From contig JBGSKY010000028.1 in the NCBI GenBank assembly GCA_041740995.1, positions 1 to 10,604 on the forward strand: DNA of 10,604 bases, written 5' to 3'. How positions within the stretch are numbered: position 1 is the first letter of the stretch; each line of letters starts with the position of its first letter. The translations under genes were made by a program, and so were the position numbers. This DNA is from JBGSKY01 sp041740995. GTDB taxonomy: Bacteria > Planctomycetota > Planctomycetia > Pirellulales > Pirellulaceae. Below the pieces are notes generated by a model that did not search any database, was not told the DNA's origin, and was given only the letters and a program-made list of their open reading frames with translations. Shown here piece by piece: positions 1-6,337 of the stretch.

Positions 1-9
1 CAGTTCCAT
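1..9 (-). CDS. Start of next operon gene (probable sugar ABC transporter ATPase), partial at left edge
   Basis: Only three codons (Met-Glu-Leu) are visible before the window ends. On the minus strand the DUF2291 gene stops with TGA at 11-9, and its last base is the A of an ATG at 9-7, a TGATG stop/start overlap typical of translational coupling. A GGAGA Shine-Dalgarno (complement of 21-17) lies 7 nt upstream of this ATG, which makes the start convincing. In known loci of this type the order is ribose-binding protein, DUF2291, ATP-binding protein, permease, so an RbsA-like ATPase is the expected product. That identity rests on context only; nothing in three codons proves it. Confidence 0.55.
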
Positions 10-674
10 CAAGGTGTCTCCACGATGAACGGAACAATTCGCAACGGATTAAGATCGGTGTCTTCGTCGGTGATTTCTGCGCAGCCAACAAAGCGAATCT
101 TCATTCCGACTTTGGCATTCTCACGCAGTTTAGGCAATACTTCGCTTTCAATACGCAGATTGATCTCCGATGAAACGGAGTTGAAGTCTTGCGAGTTTGC
201 AAAATTGTTAACGTCCAGTAGTCCTGTACCATCGCGAACCGAATTGCCAAAGATAGGACCAGACTCCAACAGTATTTGTACCTGAGTCTGGTCTTCTTCC
301 AGAGACAATCCAATCGAATTATTTTTCACGGATACCACATATCCAGTACCGCTAACAAAGTAGTAGTAGACGCTACCTAGACCAGCGCGATGCCCATGAG
401 TCTGTTCAGCCGATTTCGGATCCTGCTTGATCGCGGCGACAAGGGTTGCGGCGTCAACGGCACCACCAGATCCGGGGATCAGCCGCTCTTTCCAGAACTG
501 ATCGACGAACGCAACTGGTTCAAAAGTCTCACCGGAAGCCGATGACTCTGACTTTTCTATTGCATCAGATTGGCCTAATGGAACGACATGAAATAACGGG
601 AAGAAATAAATAAAGACGACCGCACATGCTGCGATCACACTTCCGGTGATCCAGCGATTCCGTGGTTGGCTCAC
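9..674 (-). CDS. DUF2291 family membrane-anchored protein of a ribose ABC transporter operon
   Basis: This 221-residue protein has one hydrophobic segment near the N-terminus (about residues 9-25), followed by a soluble part that should sit outside the cytoplasmic membrane. Family hallmarks of DUF2291 are visible: FVDQFWKERLIP after the anchor, GTGLLDVNNFANSQDFN in the middle, and a C-terminal VGMKIRFVGCAEI with an ILE/VPFIVET-like end. Length fits the family (about 200 residues). The start is GTG at 674-672, overlapping the TGA of the binding-protein gene as GTGA, with GGGAGG (complement of 687-682) 7 nt upstream, so translation is probably coupled. The family's biochemical role is not established; it recurs between ribose-type binding proteins and their ABC ATPases, which suggests an accessory part of the transporter. 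The family assignment is from memory of its motifs, not from a search. Confidence 0.82.
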   Translation of the reverse strand: MSQPRNRWITGSVIAACAVVFIYFFPLFHVVPLGQSDAIEKSESSASGETFEPVAFVDQFWKERLIPGSGGAVDAATLVAAIKQDPKSAEQTHGHRAGLGSVYYYFVSGTGYVVSVKNNSIGLSLEEDQTQVQILLESGPIFGNSVRDGTGLLDVNNFANSQDFNSVSSEINLRIESEVLPKLRENAKVGMKIRFVGCAEITDEDTDLNPLRIVPFIVETP

Positions 675-1636
675 TCGGAGGCCTCCCGGCCGTAGTCGCC
701 GTACTTTCCAGCGTTTCCTTGATGCACCAATTCGACCGCCATGGGAATCTTCTGAGCAAGCTCGCGGTTTCCTTTGAGATACTTGTCTGCGGATTCTGCA
801 GCCGTTTGAGCCATGACCTTCGGAAACTGCATTCCTGTTGCGACAATCTTGCCTTCGGAGATCAGCTTGACTGCGTCGTCTGCTCCGTCAAAACCGAAGA
901 CCTTTACTTGCTTGTCTTTACCAGCCGCCAGTAATGCTTGATAAGCACCCATCGCCATTGCGTCGTTGCCACAAAACACAGCGTCGATCGTTGGATTCGC
1001 TTGCAGCATGGACTCCATAACTTCTAACGCTTTCGCACGATCGAAGTCACCACTTTGTTGAGCGACCATTTCCAAATCAGGATACCGATCAATCACACTG
1101 TGAAAGCCTTTGGAACGATTCCAAGTGTTGTTGTCGCCAACCAATCCCAGGATTTCGACATACTTCCCCGATTCACCAACCTTCTTAACAAAGTACTGCC
1201 CCAAAGCGACACACCCCGAATAATTGTCTGACAAAATTTGCGATACCGCAGCGTCGGTCGTATTTATTTCGCGGTCCATGCAAAACACAGAGACGCCTGC
1301 CTCCTTCGCTCGGCGAACGTTTGCGATTGAACCATCGGCATCCGTCGGATTGAACAAAATCGCGGAGTATCCAGAAGCAATAATGTTGTCGAAGTGAGCT
1401 GTTTCTTTGGCAGGATCGTTTTCAGAATCAAAGACGACAGTCTCGTAACCCAATTCGATGGATCGTTGTTTGGCGGCTTCGGCCAGCACAACGAACCACG
1501 GATTATTCAACGTCGATACGATGACTGCAATTCTCGGCTTACCCGCGGACGTGCTAGTACGATTGGAGCAACCTGCGAATGCGAAAGAGACTAACAGAAC
1601 GAGAGCCAACGGTATTTTCATTCGATTCGATTTCAT
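671..1636 (-). CDS. rbsB: Ribose-type ABC transporter substrate-binding lipoprotein (RbsB-like)
   Basis: This 321-residue periplasmic binding protein belongs to the type 1 sugar-binding family (Peripla_BP_4). A lipoprotein signal ends at AFAGC, with Cys23 as the lipidation site. Aligned by eye with E. coli RbsB from STLNNPWF onward, the ribose-contacting positions are kept: Asn45, Phe48, Asn96, Asp121-Arg122, Arg174, Phe198, Asn224, Asp250 and Gln270. The exception is Phe15 of mature E. coli RbsB, which is Trp47 here. This supports D-ribose, or a very close pentose, as ligand. The start at 1636 is preferred over Met6 because a purine-rich AAGAAAG lies just upstream of it. The gene overlaps DUF2291 by 4 nt. 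It is 104 bp from the pyranase gene, and that gap holds a REP-like palindrome. Confidence 0.88.
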   Translation of the reverse strand: MKSNRMKIPLALVLLVSFAFAGCSNRTSTSAGKPRIAVIVSTLNNPWFVVLAEAAKQRSIELGYETVVFDSENDPAKETAHFDNIIASGYSAILFNPTDADGSIANVRRAKEAGVSVFCMDREINTTDAAVSQILSDNYSGCVALGQYFVKKVGESGKYVEILGLVGDNNTWNRSKGFHSVIDRYPDLEMVAQQSGDFDRAKALEVMESMLQANPTIDAVFCGNDAMAMGAYQALLAAGKDKQVKVFGFDGADDAVKLISEGKIVATGMQFPKVMAQTAAESADKYLKGNRELAQKIPMAVELVHQGNAGKYGDYGREASE

Positions 1637-1657
1637 TAGTCTTTCTTCTGTTCTTTG

Positions 1658-1719
1658 TAGCGAAACTCGTCAAGAGTTTCGGATTGCAACCACGCCGACA
1701 GTCTTGACGACTTTCGCTA
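1658..1719. repeat. REP-like nested palindrome, family A, between rbsD and rbsB
   Basis: Two 18-nt arms at 1658-1675 and 1702-1719 are inverted copies with a single mismatch and could pair across a 26-nt loop. The left arm region is itself a perfect hairpin: CGAAACTC (1661-1668), 5-nt loop, GAGTTTCG (1674-1681). The same 8-bp arms with a 5-nt loop recur at 4443-4463. It fills most of the rbsD-rbsB gap, so it would be transcribed if the genes are one operon, and could act as an mRNA stabiliser, processing site or partial terminator. Role inferred. Confidence 0.7.
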
Positions 1720-1740
1720 TCGAATAGTGGCCTAAGCTTT

Positions 1741-2148
1741 CTAAAATACCACACCTGACTTTAGGATGACGTTGGCATAGGGCGTACATTCTCCGGTACG
1801 CACGATGGCTGCACTTTCAAAAGTTAACTTTTTGAAGTCTTCGTGCGAAAGCTCAGTCACAGTAGGCGTCATCTGATGATTCTTGAAAAGTTCTATCATT
1901 TCCTTAAACACCAAAGGATTCTTGTCGCGAATCTCGCTGGCTACGACGATCTCCTCCACCATCATTTCACTAAGCAAGACATCCAATGTCCTTAGGAACG
2001 TTGGATACCCCGCTTCAATCGCGAGATCAATTCGTTTGACCTGTGCGGGAATTGACAGTCCTGCATCACACACAGTTATCGATGCCGTATGACCAATCCG
2101 GCTGATCTCATAACTCAATTCGCTGTTGAGTAGACGGTTGCGCTTCAT
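1741..2148 (-). CDS. rbsD: D-ribose pyranase (RbsD/FucU family)
   Basis: This 135-residue cytoplasmic enzyme interconverts the pyranose and furanose forms of ribose; the furanose form is what ribokinase uses. The protein is collinear with E. coli RbsD (139 residues). It keeps the N-terminal LNSELSYEISRIGHT block with His20, the CDAGL motif with Asp28, HEDFKK with His102 and Lys106, and the C-terminal GECTPYANVIL with Tyr124 and Asn126, which match the substrate-pocket residues known in RbsD. The motif pattern is closer to RbsD than to FucU. The start has AGGA 6 nt upstream. It lies between the dehydrogenase and the ribose-binding protein on the same strand, 96 bp downstream of the dehydrogenase gene, with palindromes in both flanking gaps. 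Confidence 0.93.
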   Translation of the reverse strand: MKRNRLLNSELSYEISRIGHTASITVCDAGLSIPAQVKRIDLAIEAGYPTFLRTLDVLLSEMMVEEIVVASEIRDKNPLVFKEMIELFKNHQMTPTVTELSHEDFKKLTFESAAIVRTGECTPYANVILKSGVVF

Positions 2149-2187
2149 GAGTCGTCCTGATCTTTAACGTAAAGATGTTTGTAGTCG

Positions 2188-2232
2188 TTCGCTCCGCGAA
2201 AGTTACGAAGAATGCTACTTTCGCGGAGCGAA
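2188..2232. repeat. REP-like nested palindrome, family B, between the dehydrogenase gene and rbsD
   Basis: Perfect 16-bp inverted repeat: left arm 2188-2203, right arm 2217-2232, 13-nt loop. Each arm is also palindromic on its own (left TTCGC-TCC-GCGAA; right CTTTCGC-GGA-GCGAAAG, extending to 2234), so alternative hairpins are possible. It lies in the 96-bp gap before rbsD. It could form a terminator-like stem, but no T-run follows in the direction of transcription, so a REP-type or mRNA-processing role seems more likely than strong termination. Confidence 0.72.
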
Positions 2233-2244
2233 AGGATACTCTCA

Positions 2245-3462
2245 TCAACCAGCGTGCGGAACGACTTCGATCTTCACGCATTCGTCAAATTTTGTGACTG
2301 TACCGAATTCTTTGACTAGCTGATCAAGTCCCATGCGATGGGTGATGAGCGATGGGAAGTCATAGCGGTTCGACTGTTGCTGAAGAAGCTTTAAGACTGG
2401 ACGCCAGTTGGTTCCGCAATGGAAAACCGAATGAATGTGCAAGTTCTTGGAACTAATGTGCTTCATTACATCCAATGCAACTGGCTTTCCAAGGTCTACC
2501 CAATTACCAACTTCAATCACCGTTCCACCTTTGCGAACCATTCGAAGTGCTTCAACAAACGCCTCTGGTTCGCCAGCCGATTCGATTACCAAGTCGGGAC
2601 CAACTCCTTCAGTTATTTCTTTGACCTGAGCGATCCGATCATCAACAGAAACCTTCGCTGCGTTTATCCCAACTTCCGCATACAAGCTCTTCGCTTTAGC
2701 AAGCCGAAGTTCCGATAGGTCCGTAGCGATCGTCAATCCCGCACCGTGAATTCGAGCCATGATGCCGTGCAGAATCCCAAGTGGACCATTGCCCAAAACA
2801 GCGACAGACATTCCAGGACCGAAGCCTTCGTTCACAGGCGCGAATGGTACACAAGCTCGCCCAAGAGCATGAAAAGCGACTGCCATTTCCTCTACGAATA
2901 CGGCCACATCAGTCGGCATCTCTTCAGGAATCTTGAACAAATGAGTTCCAGGCACGATGTGCATGTACTCAGAAAATCCGCCTCGCAAGAACGGAGCGGT
3001 ATCGGCATTTGGATGCAGCCCATATGCCATGATCTGATTGTCACACGTCGTATTGTTGTAGTGATTTCGGCAATAGTAACAGTGGCCGCAATTGACTTCG
3101 ACGGCGATTGCTACTCGGTCACCTGGCTGAAGAAGTTGACCGTCGTAATCCATGACTCGCGCGGCAGTATCGCCGATATCGACGATCGTACCGATAACTT
3201 CATGCCCACCCACATAAGGGAACACAGACTTGCCCCGGAGCAGTGGTGCTTCACCTTTGTAGATGTGTCGGTCGGTGCCGCAGATACCAGTCATCTCAAC
3301 TTTCAGAATGGCCGTGTCGTGACTCATCTTTGGATAAGGATAAGTCCGCATCTCGGTTTTACCGGGAGCTGTCATGGCGACAGCTCGAACCGTTTGAGGT
3401 GTCGCTGTGGATGACGAAAAGTCTTGTTTTTCGATTGTCGGTGCTGAAGTGGTTTGTGGCAT
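2245..3462 (-). CDS. Zinc-dependent MDR alcohol/polyol dehydrogenase
   Basis: This 405-residue enzyme of the medium-chain dehydrogenase/reductase superfamily should oxidise a secondary alcohol with NAD(P). Catalytic-zinc residues are visible in CGTD (Cys61) and GGHE (His87, Glu88). Structural-zinc cysteines are Cys125, Cys128, Cys131 and Cys140, with the last spacing one residue longer than in classical ADH. The Rossmann motif GNGPLG (Gly224, Gly226, Gly229) is followed by TD at the end of the next strand, which suggests NAD preference. About 25 residues rich in Ser, Thr, Pro and Gln precede the usual family start (RAVAMTAPGK). No better start was found inside, and no strong ribosome site precedes ATG 3462. 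It is the first gene of the ribose block and divergent from the AraC gene. The substrate is unknown; a pentose or polyol, such as ribose or ribitol, is inferred from context only. Confidence 0.85.
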   Translation of the reverse strand: MPQTTSAPTIEKQDFSSSTATPQTVRAVAMTAPGKTEMRTYPYPKMSHDTAILKVEMTGICGTDRHIYKGEAPLLRGKSVFPYVGGHEVIGTIVDIGDTAARVMDYDGQLLQPGDRVAIAVEVNCGHCYYCRNHYNNTTCDNQIMAYGLHPNADTAPFLRGGFSEYMHIVPGTHLFKIPEEMPTDVAVFVEEMAVAFHALGRACVPFAPVNEGFGPGMSVAVLGNGPLGILHGIMARIHGAGLTIATDLSELRLAKAKSLYAEVGINAAKVSVDDRIAQVKEITEGVGPDLVIESAGEPEAFVEALRMVRKGGTVIEVGNWVDLGKPVALDVMKHISSKNLHIHSVFHCGTNWRPVLKLLQQQSNRYDFPSLITHRMGLDQLVKEFGTVTKFDECVKIEVVPHAG

Positions 3463-3501
3463 GATCTGTCAATTGGCTGGTGGTGCTGATGGTCAGACAT
3501 T

Positions 3502-3519
3502 CGCACAGCTTCCCGTGCG
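3502..3519. promoter_or_regulatory. Short inverted repeat in the divergent intergenic region
   Basis: CGCAC (3502-3506) and GTGCG (3515-3519) are perfect 5-bp arms around 8 nt. It lies about 40 bp upstream of the dehydrogenase start, where an operator or a leader hairpin could act. The arms are short enough to arise by chance. Confidence 0.2.
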
Positions 3520-3531
3520 TGATTCCACAAA

Positions 3532-3544
3532 TCTTAGCCTAAGA
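3532..3544. promoter_or_regulatory. Candidate operator palindrome between the dehydrogenase and AraC genes
   Basis: TCTTAG-C-CTAAGA is a perfect 6-bp-arm palindrome with a single central base, near the middle of the 135-bp gap between divergent genes. Its position fits an operator shared by both promoters. AraC-family proteins more often bind direct repeats, so the regulator may be another protein. No match to a known site is claimed. Confidence 0.35.
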
Positions 3545-3584
3545 ATAAACGGACTTCTTCCTGTACGGACACTTAAAGTCACGG

Positions 3585-3597
3585 TATTATAAGCTTT
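3585..3597 (+). promoter_or_regulatory. Candidate -10 element and possible leaderless start of the AraC gene
   Basis: TATTAT (3585-3590) ends 7 nt before ATG 3598, and no Shine-Dalgarno-like purine run precedes that ATG. If this is a real -10 box, transcription would start at or next to the A of the start codon and give a leaderless mRNA. The -35 region at 17-bp spacing (TGTACG, 3562-3567) matches the consensus at only three of six positions. Tentative. Confidence 0.28.
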
Positions 3598-4425
3598 ATG
3601 GCTAAGAACCAAACAAACCTCTCGGAATTCTCGGCATATGGTTTCACATGCGAAACGTGGGAACCAGCCCGCATGCATCGTCCCGATCGCCACAATGAAA
3701 TCGAGTTGAATCTTTTACTGAATGGTTCGCTCACTTATTTGTTAGGCGGTCGAAGAACGAAGGTTGAAGCCGGAAAACTCGCGCTCTTTTGGGCTGCCAT
3801 CCCTCATCAGGTTGTTGAGTTCGAAGGTGAAGTTCCCTACTTTGTCGTAACAGTTCCGTTGATTGAATTTCTACGGATGGGACTAAACTCAAACGTCGTC
3901 AATCGCATCTTGATTGGCGAACTGCTAACCGATTCGAGCGGCTTCGAATTGGATCAATTGAAGTTCCGCCAGTGGGAGCAAGAATTGCAGGAAAATGACA
4001 CGGCAGCCAAACGAGCATCTTACTTAGAAGTCCAAGCGAGACTACTTCGCTTTTCGCGAGGCGCATCGACTACTCCTGAGCATGCCTCTGCACTCCAGTT
4101 GTCCCGCGCTGATGAGTTGGCGTGTTATATTGCACAGAACTATCACTTGGAGCTCACCTCGCAATCGATTGCAGACGTGATCGGTGTACATCCCAACTAC
4201 GCTATGAACTTGTTTCGGGAAACATTCGGTACGACGATGACAACCTTTGTGACTCAGCACCGCATCTCGCACGCTCAGCGCCTTCTGGTCACAACCGACG
4301 ACGCAATACTTAACATTGCGTTGGACTCAGGTTTCCAAAGTCTCAGTCGTTTCAACGAAGCCTTCAAAGCAATCTGTCGATGCTCACCGCGCGAATATCG
4401 AAAATCGCATCGCGGCGGTAGTTAA
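3598..4425 (+). CDS. AraC-family transcriptional regulator
   Basis: This 275-residue protein has an N-terminal cupin-like sensor domain (about residues 15-90; HNEIELNLLLNG, then KLALFWAAIPHQV) and a C-terminal AraC DNA-binding domain (about residues 165-270). The two helix-turn-helix units are visible: SQSIADVIGVHPNYAMNLFR and the diagnostic second one, NIALDSGFQSLSRFNEAFK followed by SPREYR. The residue usually Gly in the FKxxxGxSPxxYR signature is Arg here. AraC proteins with a cupin domain usually sense a small ligand, often a sugar. Being divergent from the dehydrogenase/ribose block and convergent with the DUF1593 gene, it is the obvious candidate regulator of both, with ribose or a nucleoside as possible inducer (inferred). 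No ribosome site is visible; see the possible leaderless start. Confidence 0.9.
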   Translation: MAKNQTNLSEFSAYGFTCETWEPARMHRPDRHNEIELNLLLNGSLTYLLGGRRTKVEAGKLALFWAAIPHQVVEFEGEVPYFVVTVPLIEFLRMGLNSNVVNRILIGELLTDSSGFELDQLKFRQWEQELQENDTAAKRASYLEVQARLLRFSRGASTTPEHASALQLSRADELACYIAQNYHLELTSQSIADVIGVHPNYAMNLFRETFGTTMTTFVTQHRISHAQRLLVTTDDAILNIALDSGFQSLSRFNEAFKAICRCSPREYRKSHRGGS

Positions 4426-4442
4426 TCATGAACGGCTCTTGC

Positions 4443-4463
4443 CGAAACTCTTTATGAGTTTCG
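4443..4463. repeat. REP-like hairpin, family A, between convergent genes
   Basis: CGAAACTC (4443-4450), 5-nt loop, GAGTTTCG (4456-4463) is a perfect 8-bp stem with the same arms as the element at 1661-1681. It sits 17 bp after the AraC stop and 15 bp beyond the DUF1593 stop, where it could help end transcription from either side. TTTTGTT follows on the plus strand only after about 10 nt, so it is not a textbook intrinsic terminator. Confidence 0.6.
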
Positions 4464-4478
4464 CTACGAGAAGTTTTG

Positions 4479-5792
4479 TTAGTCGAAATTCATCCGTTTG
4501 GCAAAATCGCTGAGGTAATCTTCACGCCATTGGTTTACGCTTTTCGCACCTGGATGAACACCTTCGGCAGTTGCAGGATCTGGATCGTCGATCCACCAAT
4601 TTGGATGGATGTTTGATCTTTGGCTGGTTCGTGCATCCGGTGGCGGCACGGCGTCGAATTTACCTTGCAACCCGTCAAGTTCAGCAAAGTCACTCTTGAT
4701 TACATACGACCAAACTTTGGCATCGCGGGGTGAAAATCGGAATCGTAAAAACTCTCCATCTATCGTTCCTGGCGAAGTCGGAACGCCGCCGTCAAAGATC
4801 ATCTCTTCGGCGTTCTTTTGTGAATAGCCCTTTGGTAGTGGCAACGCGAATTCGGTAACTCCGAAAACTTCGACTGTGTCACTTTCAGTTGTTAATCGAT
4901 TAGAAACAGTTTTGCGACCATCCCAGATCGGCACATACCGACCGCCCCAGCTTGGCTGAGTAGGATCTTCAGAAGTGCCGTGAATTAAACGAGCAAGTGA
5001 GGGTGTATCACCCATTTTGATGTCGCCTTTCGCTTCTGCGAAAACAGCGCCGAGCGCACCGTGACCGACAATGTGCTCAGTGACAAACTGTTTGTTGTTC
5101 CACTCGCCTTTCTGATTACCGCCCTCGAACCAACCGCGATACGTCGCGTTGGATTCGATCATCCAAAGCTTCGGATGGTTTTGCTCGATATAGTTGTAAG
5201 CATCTACGCTCCACTTTTTATTCGGGCCGCCAATCCAGTAAACACGAAGTTTCGGCAAAATTTCGGGCGCGTCGTGTAGTGCTTGGGCTAAGTCTTCGAT
5301 TCCCCCCCAGACCAATACATGCAAGGGCCTTGGATCGTCGCGTTTCGCACACTCAATAATCCATTGGGATCCTTCAGTCGATCTGCTAATGCCGGAAGCG
5401 TTTGGCGGATCGAAAGCGCCCTGTTTGCAGACAGCGCGAAGAGAATCGGGCGTAGGATACTTTTTGGAATAAGTTCCTAAGTTTGAAAAATCATTTTCGT
5501 AAGCATCAATAACTTCCAAAATATGCTTCTTTCTTCCAGGACCGAAAGGCGAAGAGATTAAACCTTCGAAGTCAAGACTGTCGGCGTACGCCATGAGATG
5601 TACCATCGATTGAACATCGTCTGGATCCGTACCACCGATGTCGGTAGACACCACTAGACGATGCCGTTTGCCCGTGAGTGCTCCGTCATCTGCATAGAGC
5701 ACTGAAATGATAGCCGTGTGGAAGCAAATCAAGGCAGCCAGCAGCAAAACTCGATACCACGATCTGTTTGTTATGATTTGTTGATTCTGCAT
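4479..5792 (-). CDS. Secreted DUF1593 nucleoside-hydrolase-like protein
   Basis: This 437-residue protein has a signal peptide with hydrophobic core at about residues 15-32 and probable cleavage after LYA34. The mature part starts with the DUF1593 nucleoside-hydrolase-like domain. VVSTDIGGTDPDDVQSM carries Asp51, Asp56, Asp58 and Asp59, the counterpart of the Asp cluster that holds calcium and the ribose hydroxyls in inosine/uridine nucleoside hydrolases. LHVLVWGGIEDLAQAL and HPKLWMIESNATYRGWF are further family blocks. The C-terminal third includes HPNWWIDDPDP and a conserved-looking NQWREDYLSDFAKRM end. Members are often annotated as cellulose-binding, but the fold points to N-ribosyl hydrolysis or a related glycoside. 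Next to ribose uptake genes, release of ribose from nucleosides outside the cytoplasm is the best inference. GGTGA lies 8 nt before the start. It is convergent with the AraC gene. Confidence 0.85.
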   Translation of the reverse strand: MQNQQIITNRSWYRVLLLAALICFHTAIISVLYADDGALTGKRHRLVVSTDIGGTDPDDVQSMVHLMAYADSLDFEGLISSPFGPGRKKHILEVIDAYENDFSNLGTYSKKYPTPDSLRAVCKQGAFDPPNASGISRSTEGSQWIIECAKRDDPRPLHVLVWGGIEDLAQALHDAPEILPKLRVYWIGGPNKKWSVDAYNYIEQNHPKLWMIESNATYRGWFEGGNQKGEWNNKQFVTEHIVGHGALGAVFAEAKGDIKMGDTPSLARLIHGTSEDPTQPSWGGRYVPIWDGRKTVSNRLTTESDTVEVFGVTEFALPLPKGYSQKNAEEMIFDGGVPTSPGTIDGEFLRFRFSPRDAKVWSYVIKSDFAELDGLQGKFDAVPPPDARTSQRSNIHPNWWIDDPDPATAEGVHPGAKSVNQWREDYLSDFAKRMNFD

Positions 5793-5828
5793 CTTCTAAG
5801 TCACCGTAGTTTCGATTCGCCAGAGCAG

Positions 5829-5863
5829 TTTGACGCTGTTTAGACCTGTTAAAGACAGTCAAA
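5829..5863. promoter_or_regulatory. Imperfect inverted repeat upstream of the DUF1593 gene
   Basis: TTTGACGCTGT (5829-5839) and ACAGTCAAA (5855-5863) are inverted copies apart from two extra bases in the left arm. On the minus strand the right arm also contains TTGACT, close to a -35 box (TTGACA), but no good -10 follows at 16-18 bp. It lies 37-71 bp upstream of the DUF1593 start, a sensible place for an operator. Weak. Confidence 0.25.
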
Positions 5864-6197
5864 TCAGTAGTAGCTGAATGGCCGGGCTCAATTGCCTATT
5901 CAAAAACTTTCAATAATGAGACCAATCTTGCGGTTCAGTTTTTCGGGAGCCATGAAGCAAAAGTAAGATTAAAAAGTTCTTGCGAAAACGAGCTTTATTT
6001 GCACTTAATTGTGATGAATATCGCTAAAGACTGCGAAGGAATTTCAAATCAGCTTTTGATATTGGAACCACCGAATCAATCATTATGCAATTATAAAAAG
6101 ACAATCTGAGTTTTCAGCAAGACTTGCTCAATTAAAATACTGCATGCCAGATTGCAGGCAATGTCAATGTTTCTTAAACTCACATCGTGCCCATTCA

Positions 6198-6215
6198 GCG
6201 GCTTCACGAAACCGC
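6198..6215 (+). terminator. Weak terminator-like hairpin upstream of the first AQF gene
   Basis: GCGG-c-TT pairs with AA-a-CCGC around the loop CACG, with one C/A mismatch, and is followed by GTTAATTTTCTT. The stem is short and no transcript upstream is known, so this may be an attenuator in the leader of the downstream gene or chance. Confidence 0.2.
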
Positions 6216-6337
6216 GTTAATTTTCTTAGAGCATTAGCTCCTGTTGAACGCAAATCCGCTTCTTCTTTGTGCGGGCTGAAGAATCGTTTTCTTCATACAA
6301 GAAATAGCACTGAGATTTACGACGAAAGGTCCTCGAG

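Larger units (their letters stand above)
5793..6337. other. AT-rich intergenic region without a convincing gene
   Basis: About 545 bp separate the divergent DUF1593 gene and the first AQF gene. Both strands have frequent stops. The only longer open stretch on the plus strand (6144-6341) has no ribosome site, an unlikely composition rich in Cys, Arg and Ser, and overlaps the start of the next gene, so it is not called. The region probably holds both promoters. I see an imperfect inverted repeat at 5829-5863 and small hairpins at 6198-6215 and 6277-6295, but no RNA gene or riboswitch that I recognise. Confidence 0.6.

Noticed and set aside
2746..3414. Long plus-strand open frame (222 codons) opposite the dehydrogenase.
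   Set aside because: It is antisense to a clear MDR dehydrogenase with all motifs; its translation shows no domain and an unlikely His/Arg/Ser-rich composition.
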